Positions 10,629-19,713 of a DNA stretch of 40,266 nt are shown one piece after another. The notes under the pieces were generated by a model. That model saw only the letters and a program-made list of their open reading frames with translations, did no database searches and had not been told where the DNA came from. Source of the DNA: Hysterium pulicare CBS 123377 (Eukaryota > Ascomycota > Dothideomycetes > Hysteriales > Hysteriaceae); contig AJFK01000915.1 of NCBI GenBank assembly GCA_000467715.1, positions 1 through 40,266 on the forward strand. The letters run 5' to 3'. Within the stretch, counting starts at the first letter, position 1. Every line of letters begins with the position of its first letter. Position numbers and translations under genes: made by a program.

Positions 10629-11220
10629 ATGTCTTCGCTCCAGCTCCGGGCTCCAAAACCCAACCTCAGTGAGATGATCTTTGTGGTTGGCTGGGACTGC
10701 TTTAAACGCATCCAACGCCAGAGCCATGTCTTCGCTCCAGCTCCAGACCGCAAAAGCCTAAAACAGCCGCGAAAAGTATCCATGTTGTTGGTTGGTATCG
10801 CCTCGAAAACATCGAAGAGCAGGCCCATGTTCTCCAGCTCTGGGCCTCAAAAGCCAAAGACAGACGATTGAGATTTTCATGGTATTGGCGGGAGTTGTCT
10901 CTGAAAAAAATTAGAGCCGAGTAATCCATGTCTCTGCGGCGGGGTCGGTTGTCCAAAATCCAATTTGTATCGGTGGTGGTTTGGAGTTGCCTCTAAATCA
11001 TCTATGAGCTAGAAACCGATGTCTCTGTGGTGGGATCCGGGCATCCAAAAAGGCAAACCGCGTCAAGTGATGGAGTTGGCTGGAGCTGGTTTCGAAAGCA
11101 AGGAAATCTTCAGGAACCATGTTGGGCTGGGAGAAAGTCTTGAATTGGATGAAATCGAAGCCACGCAGTTATTCTGCTGGGTACCGCGCCCACGCATGTT
11201 TTGAAGCAGGAAACCGCCAG
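10629..11220 (+). repeat. Minisatellite of about 100-bp sub-repeats, seven copies
   Basis: Diverged copies each begin with an ATGT(C/T) anchor: ATG at 10629, 10726, 10827, 10928, 11019, 11119 and 11196, so spacings are 97, 101, 101, 91, 100 and 77 bp. Each copy then has a G/T-rich block, a (T)CCAAAA-like block and a GTTGG..GG block (GTTGGCTGGGACTGC, GTTGGTTGGTATCGC, GTTGGCTGGAGCTGG). Copy-to-copy reading frame is not kept and several copies contain stops, so this block as a whole is not an obvious protein repeat. The same anchor opens sub-repeats in the neighbouring units (9012, 9128, 9812, 9913). Confidence 0.6.
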
Positions 11221-11234
11221 TTTCGCCAAAGAAA

Positions 11235-11525
11235 ATGAGTGAATGCGGAACAAACGCCAGGCACGACGCTCACACCAGCGGGGTTCCAAACACCAGCACC
11301 TCAGACGCCAAACCATGTGGTAGTCTATACGATGACCCACTCGAAAACGAGCTTTTGTTCCAGCTGGGAGACACAGACCAGCAGCAGGTCCAGCAGGAGA
11401 TTTCGGCATTGGACGTATTTCCGGACGACGATACCTTCGGTGGATTACTGAGGCATAAGGGGCAGGTGGACAGGAGCGAGAATACCTCGGAATCAGGGGG
11501 GTATGAGCGATGGTTGATTGTTTGA
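11235..11525 (+). CDS. Possible 96-aa acidic protein at the end of array unit 12
   Basis: A 96-codon ORF with A at -3 of its ATG. The second half is acidic and Gln-rich (DTDQQQVQQEISALDVFPDD). No domain or signal peptide is recognised. It lies after the last sub-repeat and before a GATGATGA-rich tail. Since it is more than 700 bp from the cassette TATA box and preceded by many ATGs, expression is doubtful. Confidence 0.25.
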   Translation: MSECGTNARHDAHTSGVPNTSTSDAKPCGSLYDDPLENELLFQLGDTDQQQVQQEISALDVFPDDDTFGGLLRHKGQVDRSENTSESGGYERWLIV

Positions 11526-11964
11526 AGCCGGGAATGAAGAAGTAGTGTGATGATGACGATGATGAATCGATGATGAGCCTTATCATCGTCTGCAGATAAC
11601 CTTCTATCCCTTATATCGGTGAATAGAATTGGGAAATAGTGCTACTGCTACTTACCACCCACTCCAAGATTTAAAGTCATTCTTCAGACATCTGAACTTC
11701 GAATATCGTAGTTCCACACAAATGCCCCGAAGCCTCCAACCACATTCTGTAGTGCTCGGTAGGATTCAGGTTCCCAAATTCACGTACTCCATATACGGCA
11801 TCTCAATCATTTGCTTAATCCACACAAAGAGAACATGGTGCCGAAACGACGAGGCTGCAGACCGGACATGCGTCGCATGTCCGAGTGATTCTACAACCAC
11901 GTCGAAGTCCGATGAGGGTCTTGAAAAGTGCAGAAAAAGCAGTTGGACAGAGTGAGGAAGGGGA

Positions 11965-12053
11965 TTTTATATCCAGTCCCGAAGAGGTCCGAAGCTTACT
12001 CACTCTTACGTTAGTCAGCTCATCTCCGCCAAAATCCCTTATCAGCCTATAAG
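11965..12053 (+). promoter_or_regulatory. Array cassette 13
   Basis: TTTTATATCC at 11965-11974, perfect TTACTCA at 11996-12002 and TTAGTCA at 12011-12017 (15 bp on), TATAAG at 12048-12053. The distance from cassette 12 (1.54 kb) is about twice the usual period, so one cassette may be lost between them. Confidence 0.62.
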
Positions 12054-12125
12054 TTCTCACACTTCCTTACTCCAAAATGGACTTCCTTCCTCACCCTACC
12101 TAAGCTCCAAAGCTAGCCGCATTTT

Positions 12126-12362
12126 GTGATGCCGTTCGAAGTCGAGGACATGTCTCCCAGCTCTTGCTCAGAACTTCACTGCTACAGAGTTCATGTGCGG
12201 AAAGTCTCTGCCATCTCTCGTGTCCTCGCTGATAAGGAGAAGAGCGGGGCTAGAGGCATTAGACTTAGCCAGCGCAGACCCCTTGATGTGGTGGCGGCGC
12301 TGTCTGCCGGATATCGGAAGGTGGAAAAAGATGATGCGGGGAGTTTTAGGGGCTGCGATTGA
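12126..12362 (+). CDS. Possible 78-aa basic protein of array unit 13
   Basis: The longest ORF after cassette 13, starting about 75 bp from the TATA-type box. It has a Lys/Arg-rich centre. A MSPSS start, in frame at residue 8, resembles the MSL starts of other units. No family recognised. A GTTGATGATGATTAGC tail follows at 12389. Confidence 0.25.
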   Translation: MMPFEVEDMSPSSCSELHCYRVHVRKVSAISRVLADKEKSGARGIRLSQRRPLDVVAALSAGYRKVEKDDAGSFRGCD

Positions 12363-12750
12363 AGAGCCCAGCTGAGGAGTTGGATTAGATGTTGATGATG
12401 ATTAGCAGCCTGAAGTGATAGTGCTTGTCAGATAATGTCTAGAGTGTCTCAGCTAATTAAGCAAAGCATAGCTTCCGTCACTCCCGCACCCAGAATTTGC
12501 GAAGGCTACCAAGCCAGATCACATATGTCCGCCTCGTTTTTGGCGATTGACCCACAACCATCAAGTGGACTCAGACCTGCTTCCTGATCACACATAATAG
12601 ATGCCTTCTATAATGAAACTATCGGTTCATTCCGCTCAAGTCCCCAGCTCATCGCAACGTCGAGATCAGTTGTCGTTAACAAATTCAGGCTCAAGCGGAG
12701 AAGAGGTTGATGATGTAGAGAAACCAAGATAACCCGGAAGAAAGAGAGGT

Positions 12751-12889
12751 ATTTATATTGAGAGAGCTTGAGAATATACGCAGAGCAGTCAGATGACTTA
12801 TCGTCAGGTGCGCGAGAGTTCGGAGTCGTCTAGCGGTGGGCGTGAAATCACGTAGGCCGACTTGAAATCTACCTCCAGCGTCTATAAAA
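12751..12889 (+). promoter_or_regulatory. Array cassette 14 (most degenerate)
   Basis: ATTTATATTG at 12751-12760 after a GAAGAAAGAGAGG block, TGACTTA at 12794-12800, TATAAAA at 12883-12889. The box-to-box distance is longer than in other cassettes. It marks the right edge of the array. Confidence 0.4.
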
Positions 12890-15173
12890 GCTTCCAGTAA
12901 ACCCGTAAGTGGACCACCTCAAGCTGGTTGTAGGGCATGGAACCTGGGGGACTGATTTCATAAAAGGTCCGTCCGCACAACTATGGTAATTTCTTCCAGA
13001 AACTCGGAGCCTTCCCAATTCATGGCGCGAAGAGAAAAGCATTTGATGTTCCTTGTTGGTAGTTCCGAACGGTGAAATGTTTCTAGACAACAGAAGAGCG
13101 CCTCTTCATGCTCGTGGAGGAAGAGTGGAGTTGACTTGACGCCCAGGTATTCGGATTTGAAGGTAAGTAGAGGAGTGAGCGACAGTAGAATGAGTAAATG
13201 GTGATCGTTAGTAGTTTAGAAAGATGGGTTTCATGACATTTTAACGCAAGGTTGATATCGAGTACTGCCCAATACTAGACATGGGTATTATCGATGGTGG
13301 CGAGCTTCTCGGTCTACTTGTTCAATGCAATCATTCGACTTCGATATGCTCTCACAGCTGAGCTCTGCAAGAAATGGAGATGCCTTGCTGATAACCTATG
13401 GTCCTATCAATAAACTTTTAGGCCTTCGAAAATGTTAACTTGCTGTGGATGCGAACGAGAACAACCACCCATCGGGCCGATTAAATGTCTCTACGCTTTC
13501 CCTACCGAAACTGCGGGGAGACTTCGAACTCTACGTCTGTATCTCAAGTGTTAACGATATCGATATTCTTTTCACGATCCTCAATCCCCTGCGATCACCG
13601 CTCAGCCTCGCTTGCTTACCGAATCTCTCCATCTTCCTCGCTTGTCCCCCTCACCTCCTCAACTTCGTCGCTTGTCGTCCCGAATCTTCCTATCATCCGC
13701 ACGTCCGGTTCTACTTGCCATGACCTCCCATCCCCTGCATTCGCAAATATTGAATGACGCATCTGGCGTATCTCCCATGGAAGATGTCGTAATCCAAGCT
13801 CCACCTAGCCCAGGGAACCCAAGGACCAGTTCCCATCCCGCCGCGCGGATCCTAATTCCAAATTATCGTTCCCGGGGGATGCTGGATTGGGATGAGCTTT
13901 GCCTATTCTGCTGATGAGGTCCCAAGATGGAGATGGAAAGCGAGCTGGATCTGTCTGTAGACGTAAAAGTGGATGTGAGTCTCCACCGTGCTGCACGCCT
14001 GCCAATGTTTCGAAACGCATCTGCTGGCATCGGCGACGCCGTATGGCTTCATCAATTTCCAAGGTTCATGCGAGGCGTGTACTCGCCCACTGCGCCGAGA
14101 ATCTTGGGCGAGTAAGCGGAGTAAATGAGTCGTGATAGAGCATTGCTCTACTGCAGGAACGCGACACGATAGCGCTGACGTTAGGACGAAATGGCGTTCT
14201 CGTGATCAAGAAAGAAGGCATAAGGCGTCTTCTAAGCCTTCCATGGATGGGACCCTCCAAGGCCACCAGCTCCAGCCTTACAGACCCGAGCCCACGTCAA
14301 CCCCTAAACTTAACGCATGAAGATTAATCTTAACTCACGATTCATTAATGTCCGGTACGTCGATGACCCGGACCACAGTGGCTTGATCTTCGTCAGCATT
14401 GCGATGTCGGGTCGTGGAGTCAAGCTTCGATCGACGGAAGGGTTGGGCTTTAATTTGACGTGTGAATAAAGTTAGGACGTGGGAAGCTGAGGAACATGGG
14501 TTCGCATAAAAATAGACGATCGAAGGGGATTGGTGGCGTTGCAGGTACTTGAGATGATGAAGGGTGTGATGCTGTTTCAAAGTTGCGACGGCGACTGAGT
14601 CATGTCGCATGCTTAAATGCACCTCGCGTTTGAGGCGACTGTTTTGGGAACGACAGGAATTGGCAAAGGACAAGAGGGGAAGATTGTTCAAGCGTACGAT
14701 ATGGAAGTCTATGGTCGAAAGTTTAGTGGCAAGTGCATCGGTCAAAGCATCAGAAATGGCTGAGGCGTGGAGTCACAAAGCTGAAAAGCGAGGCGAGTGA
14801 AGAGGAGGTTTGCGCCAAGAAATCTATTCCGATTCTAGGTATCTACCACGTGCGTTCCGAAGAAGCGCCGTATTCTTTCCATCGAAGCCTATCGTACAAG
14901 TCCACCTTAAGAGATTGAGAACTGAGGAAATAAGTATGGAAAAGGTCTAACTCCCCTACACGCCATGACCGGGACTAGCGACCTGAATAGCCCAATGTCT
15001 CCTCGGCCAGTTCAGAATGAGATACAAGAAGTGTGAATGAGTGTAAGAAATGAAAATATCCCAACAAAGGTGGAAATAAGAAAAGTTCGGTCCAATCATA
15101 GCATGATCAAAATCAGTGGTACCCGATCTGTATAAATTTTGAATAGATGAAATATAGAGGAAAAGGTCGAAAT
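12890..15173. other. Spacer between the cassette array and the first SANT gene
   Basis: No well-supported gene. The 13560-13720 stretch is CT-rich with short internal repeats (CTCGCTTG / CGTCGCTTG), like a promoter or 5' leader. ORFs on the - strand at 14335-14745 and the + strand at 14609-14800 have no recognisable features. The last ~200 bp should contain the 3' untranslated region of the SANT gene. Confidence 0.4.
13720..13914 (+). CDS. Possible 64-aa ORF after a CT-rich leader
   Basis: The ATG follows a long CT-rich stretch, as many fungal starts do. The peptide is Pro/Ser-rich (VIQAPPSPGNPRTS) and ends WDELCLFC. Another open frame (13927-14115) follows closely. The two could be exons of one gene, but no clean splice pair was found. 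No family recognised. Confidence 0.2.
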   Translation: MTSHPLHSQILNDASGVSPMEDVVIQAPPSPGNPRTSSHPAARILIPNYRSRGMLDWDELCLFC

Positions 15174-16213
15174 CTAATCCCTCATCGTTACGTCTCCACG
15201 TGGGTTCTTGTCGTCTGTCAACAAGCTCGCAATTGGAACATTCTCTCGCGTTGTTGAACCCCATGTGGAGCTACGGCTTTGGCGTCCAGACGGAATAGGC
15301 ATCGGCAAGACAAATGGCATCCGATCTGGGGCCGAGACGGCGCTGATGTTGTTTACCGGGCTGAACATACGGCTAGGCTCCGTCGCAGAAGAGGAGTTGT
15401 AGGCGAAAGGAGAAGGCTTGAGAACAGGATTGGCCATAATGCTGCCATCTGGTGATGCATCGGGGGTGGGTGGACGCACGGTGTGGGAGCCGCTACGCCA
15501 GATCTCCTCAAGCTGAGCAGGAGAGACATCCGCACCATATTCCGAAGCAATGCTGGCCCAGAACTGAGCACGGCGGGCTTCATAAATTGCGCGCAGACGG
15601 TCTGTATCGACGCCCTTCTGTTGATGGATGTCGGTGGTGTTGATACGAAGAGCGTTGAAGGGTTCGGGAGAACCTCGGGGAGTCAAAGTACGTGGCTTGG
15701 GGAGTAGGATCTTGTGTTGGGTGCGGTTGGGCGACGCAGTGAGGGTGGAGTGCCGCATGTGAGGGCTGGTCCCGACCTGGCTGATCGGGGAGCCGTGGCG
15801 GGATGATTGATAGTAGTCATCTTGATCGGCTGCCATAGCGTACGGTGCGCAGTTGGGTGATTGACCAGCCGAGTGGGATGATGTAGACGAGGAGACGGAA
15901 GAGGTACGTTTTCGGCGGTGGCTTCCGTGTGACAATTGATGGTAGTGAAGACGGCACGCCAACTCGGTCTTCTTCAAGTGTGCAGCAATGTGCTTGTATG
16001 GCATCTTCTGCATGCGAGTCTGGAGGAGGTAGTTCTCCTATGAGTGCCGTTAGCATTACCGTTTACCAAGGGATGGTTGATGATGCATACCTCTTCCTCA
16101 GACCAAGATCTGTTACCACCGGTTGATGACATCTTGCGGGCTCTGAGGCTGGACGAAGAGTGGGAGTCCATCTCGTTAAGAGGAGAGAGTACTTGAGGTG
16201 TGTGATGAAGCAT
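15174..16213 (-). CDS. SANT/Myb-like DNA-binding protein, 328 aa, two exons
   Basis: Exons 16213-16091 and 16037-15174. The intron 16090-16038 (53 bp) has GTATGC and CATAG ends and a GCTAACG-type branch site. The join is in frame, WSEEE-ENYLLQTRMQ. Residues 35-78 form one SANT/Myb-like helical unit: W37, an acidic first helix, KHIAAHLKKTELACRLHYHQL as second and third helices, then a basic SHRRKR tail. Residues 189-222 (RAIYEARRAQFW..LEEIWR) form a second conserved-looking helical segment that may be a divergent second unit. The rest is Ser/Pro-rich and likely disordered. Probably a nuclear regulator. Start taken at MLHHTPQ; an in-frame ATG 18 bp upstream is an alternative. Confidence 0.82.
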
Positions 16214-18717
16214 GGTGAAACTGTAGACCAATTGCTTGAAACGAGAACTTCGTAGAAAGGGTGTCTTCGGAAATGTAAAGTCGTAAAAATCGTCTCGTTC
16301 TTCGTCCGCTTGGGAATGTTCGGCGTTTGTCGAGTCTTGCTCTTGAATGAATGGATTACAAAGTGTGTAGGTTTACACAAAAGTCTATTGCACAGCAATG
16401 TCAATTAATGAATGTAAGGCAGCCCAACCAGTGGGAAGTAAAAGAATGTAATTAAAAGGCTGCTAAGAGAAACAAATGACTGTTGCCGTTGAACAATAGC
16501 GGTTGAGGGCCCTAAAACTTGGGGCATCAATGGTTAAGATATAGAGTTTGACCAGAACAACAGACCGCTCGTTCCCGTTGGCAGGCGAGCATGGCTGATT
16601 AGAGTGGCAGGAGGTGATGTTGGCAGCGTTTTCAAACCACCCTCCTGCAAGCTACGTTTTGATCGTCGTCATGGTGGATGTCGGCCTGGGGAGCGACTTT
16701 GTTTAGGAAATCCATGACACGAGACAGACTAGGACCGAAGAGGCTGGCGCGGAGGCTTGAACGAGATCTGGACAGCGAGGTAGGAACGGAACAGCGGCGG
16801 TTGCGTGAAGGCGTGCATAACAACCAGAGCCTTTTCCAGCAATGGTGGAGGGAGTTTCAAAACTCGGCGCGTTAGAGAGGCGGAGCGTGCTCCTGATTTG
16901 CCCCGAAGCGAGACGTTTGACACAACGCTGAGGAGAAACAAGCACGACAAGCTCTACCGAGACCCCGTCCAACTCTCGGGCGCTAAGAAGAAAGCGTCCG
17001 TGACGGACAGTGGGAAGAACAGTGCACGATCAGGTCTATCTGCGGCCGGGTCTGATTTGGTCGACTGGGCCACGAGAAAGGAAGAGGAGAAGTGTTTTGG
17101 GGGGGTTTGCGGCGAGCGGAGAAAGCTGCAAAGTGCGTTCGAAACCGCAGGTGGCGCCTGGCGTCGCAAGACAGGACGACACAATATTTCGGAACAGCCG
17201 CGATCCGTAGAGAGCAGCATCAAGAGAACAATCCTCTGTCGGGGCCAATCTCCTTGGCAAGTTCATGGAGAACAGCCAGAGCCTCGCGGTGAGTGTGGGC
17301 TGGAGCGCTGGTGGCCGCCTCAAACACTGAGGCTTGATTGCTGAGACGGAGTGGGCGTCAAGGGTGCGCATGGACGTCGCTCCCGTTCTTGGCGCCAGGC
17401 GGGCGGGAAACACACCGCGGAAGGTTAAGAGCGCTGCCAGCCCTCTCTGCGCTGCTGTGCTGCACTGGTGTAGATACCACAGGCAGGAGCACTTCCCGTC
17501 GACCCGTCTTCGGCGATCGTTTTAATCTTTTTGCTGTCTTGCTGGCGGGTTCCCTGGTGCTGCCGACGAGCAGAAGACGCACCTCGCTCTCCGCACTCGG
17601 CCATGGACAGCTGCAGTGCTGGCTTCCATTGTGCGAAGAACCCCATGTGACCTGCAGCTCTGTGCAATTTGCAAATACACGAAAAGCCGGCAATAAACAA
17701 ATAATCTGCGAAGGCACGCTGGTGATTCGTTGGCAATAGCCCTTTCTCTGGGTTCGCCGGTGAAGAGTGGGTGCGTACGTGGAAATGTACTATGTATGGT
17801 AAGCGTTGTGCGACGAGGACAAGCACGGTGTATGGGACTCGGGAGGGCCTTTTCGCCCACAAATTAGGGGCTTGAGCACGAGCATAACTCCCCCAAAACA
17901 CCACCCGCGCAAGGACCACGCCTTTCGTGAACAGCTCCAAAACACCACCACCACCACCACCACCACCACCACTATGCGCTCAGCGCCGAAGACACCGCAA
18001 ATGTGGATTCTCTTCCCACATACGCAGCCTGCAGTCATCCCGCATGCCCACTTCTCGGCGAGTGCGCAAGTCATCACAAGCAAGGCGGAGTCATCCACCC
18101 AAGCAGCGGGGCGTGGACGGTGGAGGCTGGAGCCAAAATCCGATGTATATGCATTCAATGCAACACTCGCATGAAAATAGGCGCGTGACGGCGACGTCTA
18201 TCTGCATGTCCCCCGCCCTCCATCCCTCACGGCCAGTAGCTCTGAAGCCACCTAATTCATCAAAGGCCTAGCAGGAGGCTTTTACCCCGCTTCTTGTCTG
18301 CCCGCCCCAAGTATAGATACTTTCCCCATCATAGCCCCCTTCACCACCACGCAGGTAGAGATACGGCCTCTCCACGTTTAAACCACGGCCCTAGCCGGCA
18401 TTGGGCCCATAACCCCAGAAGACGCCCTGTCCGTCCTCCACACTTGCGCTTTGCAATCCTCCCATTCGCTCGCCTGCCCTGCCATGCCTGCGAACCTGAC
18501 CCTTCCTGTATCCCATGTACTTGATCATCGTCCGCGCCCGGCCTGGAGATCTGCCTACTTGAATATCATGATTGATCTACCGCTTTCAAGCTGGCGGCGT
18601 TTCGATAATCTCTGAATGAGGTCTTGAACTTGCTCTGGAGCATGACCCCAGTAACCAGTCCAGTTGTCCACTCGCCTCATACAAGCCGTCCGCCGCCCGC
18701 CAGCCCGTGGAGCCATC
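16214..18717. other. Long spacer between divergent SANT genes, no supported gene
   Basis: Several overlapping ORFs on both strands (for example 16805-17344 + and 17425-17940 -) are low-complexity, Arg/Pro/Ser-rich and mutually overlapping, as expected of GC-rich non-coding DNA. The segment should contain the promoters of both flanking genes, which point away from it. The region just before 18718 is CT/CCGCCC-rich. Confidence 0.55.
17943..17973. repeat. (CAC)n microsatellite
   Basis: About ten perfect CAC/CCA triplets in the non-coding spacer. On the opposite strand it reads as a run of Val codons in a spurious ORF. Confidence 0.9.
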
Positions 18718-19713
18718 ATGTCGTGAGTCCACTCTCAACCTCATTTGACCTCTTGAGACCTGCCCTGTGTCGAGCTCTTCTTCTCACCCCGCGGCGCTGA
18801 CGTTGTCTACTGCTGTTTCACAGTTCGTCGCCCGCCACGAAGCGCAACCTGAAACCCTCACCTATCTCAGCGGCTCAACCGAACACTCAGTTCGCCTCGT
18901 CCTCCGAGCTTCCTACCGTTCATCCTGCTGGTAATCCGAACCCTGACGCCTTCTCCGCGTTTACTGCTGCGCCGACCGCGGGGAATTCAAGAAAGCGAAA
19001 ATCCTCCATCCAGATGCAGGAACAGATGGCGAACACCATAGCTCCGGCTGCGTCGTCGTCCAACGCACCAGGTGCTCCAGTTGCCGATCTGGACCCATCA
19101 CCGCAGGAGCCCAAGGTCAAGAAAAGTCGGACAAATACGCCGTGGACACCACAAGAGGAGCAGAGGCTGAAAACAATGAGAGACGCGGGAAATAGCTGGA
19201 GCGAAATTGCAAAGGTAGAGAAACACAAATCCAAAATGACGAGGCATGGATGCTGCACTGCATGCCTGATTCGGAAGCGATTCAGAAGACTAGGGTAACT
19301 GACTCGGGTGTCATCTCGTCAGACGTTTCCACTGCGAACAGAAGGGAGTGTGAAGAAGCACTGGTACAAGGTATGCGTGTTCCTTATCAATACTCTTGTA
19401 CTTGTCCCTTCGCTAATCACGACCGATAAAGGACATGCATTACGCCGAGTTCGGGGAAGACGAGGTGGGTCCTCCAGTAGACCTGAGGCATGTGTGGTAT
19501 GCGAACGCTGACCAGATTCAACAGAGCGCAGCGCTGCTCGCTGCGATCAAGGAGTACGACGCCAATAAATGGAAAGTCATCGGTGCGAAGGTCGGCAAAC
19601 CTGCAAAAGTAGGCCGGCGTGCATCTCTTGTGTTCAAGTCGTGAATCATTCCAGCTGACGGAGAACAGGCATGCGAGCAGTATGCGAAGGAGCATTTCGG
19701 TGGGAGAGTTTGA
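18718..19713 (+). CDS. Two-SANT/Myb-domain protein, 221 aa, five exons
   Basis: Exons 18718-18722, 18824-19214, 19323-19370, 19432-19608 and 19669-19713. The introns (101, 108, 61 and 60 bp) have GTGAGT/CAG, GTAGAG/CAG, GTATGC/AAG and GTAGGC/CAG ends. The first exon holds only ATGTC; the join makes ATG TCT TCG TCG. Residues 1-105 are Ser/Pro/Ala-rich with a KSRKRKS-like basic patch near 57-62. Residues 108-153 (PWTPQEEQRLKTMRDAGNSW then SEIAKTFPLRTEGSVKKHWY) are a clear SANT unit. Residues 180-217 (LLAAIKEYDANKWKVIGAKV, then ACEQYAKEHF) are a second SANT unit lacking its first Trp. Likely nuclear and DNA- or chromatin-binding. An alternative last acceptor (CCAG at about 19651) would destroy the ACEQYAKEHF helix, so it was not used. 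Confidence 0.85.

Larger units (their letters stand above)
340..12890 (+). repeat. Tandem array of at least 14 diverged promoter-plus-transcript units
   Basis: The same ordered set of short elements recurs on the + strand: a purine-rich GAAGAAG..GTTGGA stretch, a TTTATATC-like box, TTACTCA, TTAGTCA 14-15 bp later, and a GATATAAAA box about 40 bp after that, then a CT-rich leader. Cassettes start at 352, 962, 1731, 2592, 3376, 3963, 6862, 7496, 8176, 8836, 9591, 10429, 11965 and 12751, mostly 590-860 bp apart. The cassettes are far better preserved than the DNA between them. Many units then carry an ATGTCTCTG-like start or ~100-bp sub-repeats, and some end in a GAT-rich hairpin-like tail. I recognise no known transposon or gene family. 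Function is unknown; a family of regulated non-coding or micro-ORF transcripts is an inference. Confidence 0.7.

Noticed and set aside
340-12890. CRISPR-like array reading of the regularly spaced repeats
   Set aside because: The organism is a fungus, the repeats are long, diverged and 0.6-0.9 kb apart, and each looks like a promoter rather than a direct repeat with spacers.
16805-17940. Several 120-180-codon ORFs on both strands
   Set aside because: They overlap one another, are Arg/Ser/Pro-rich low-complexity, and sit in GC-rich spacer next to a CAC microsatellite. No splice structure or domain supports any.
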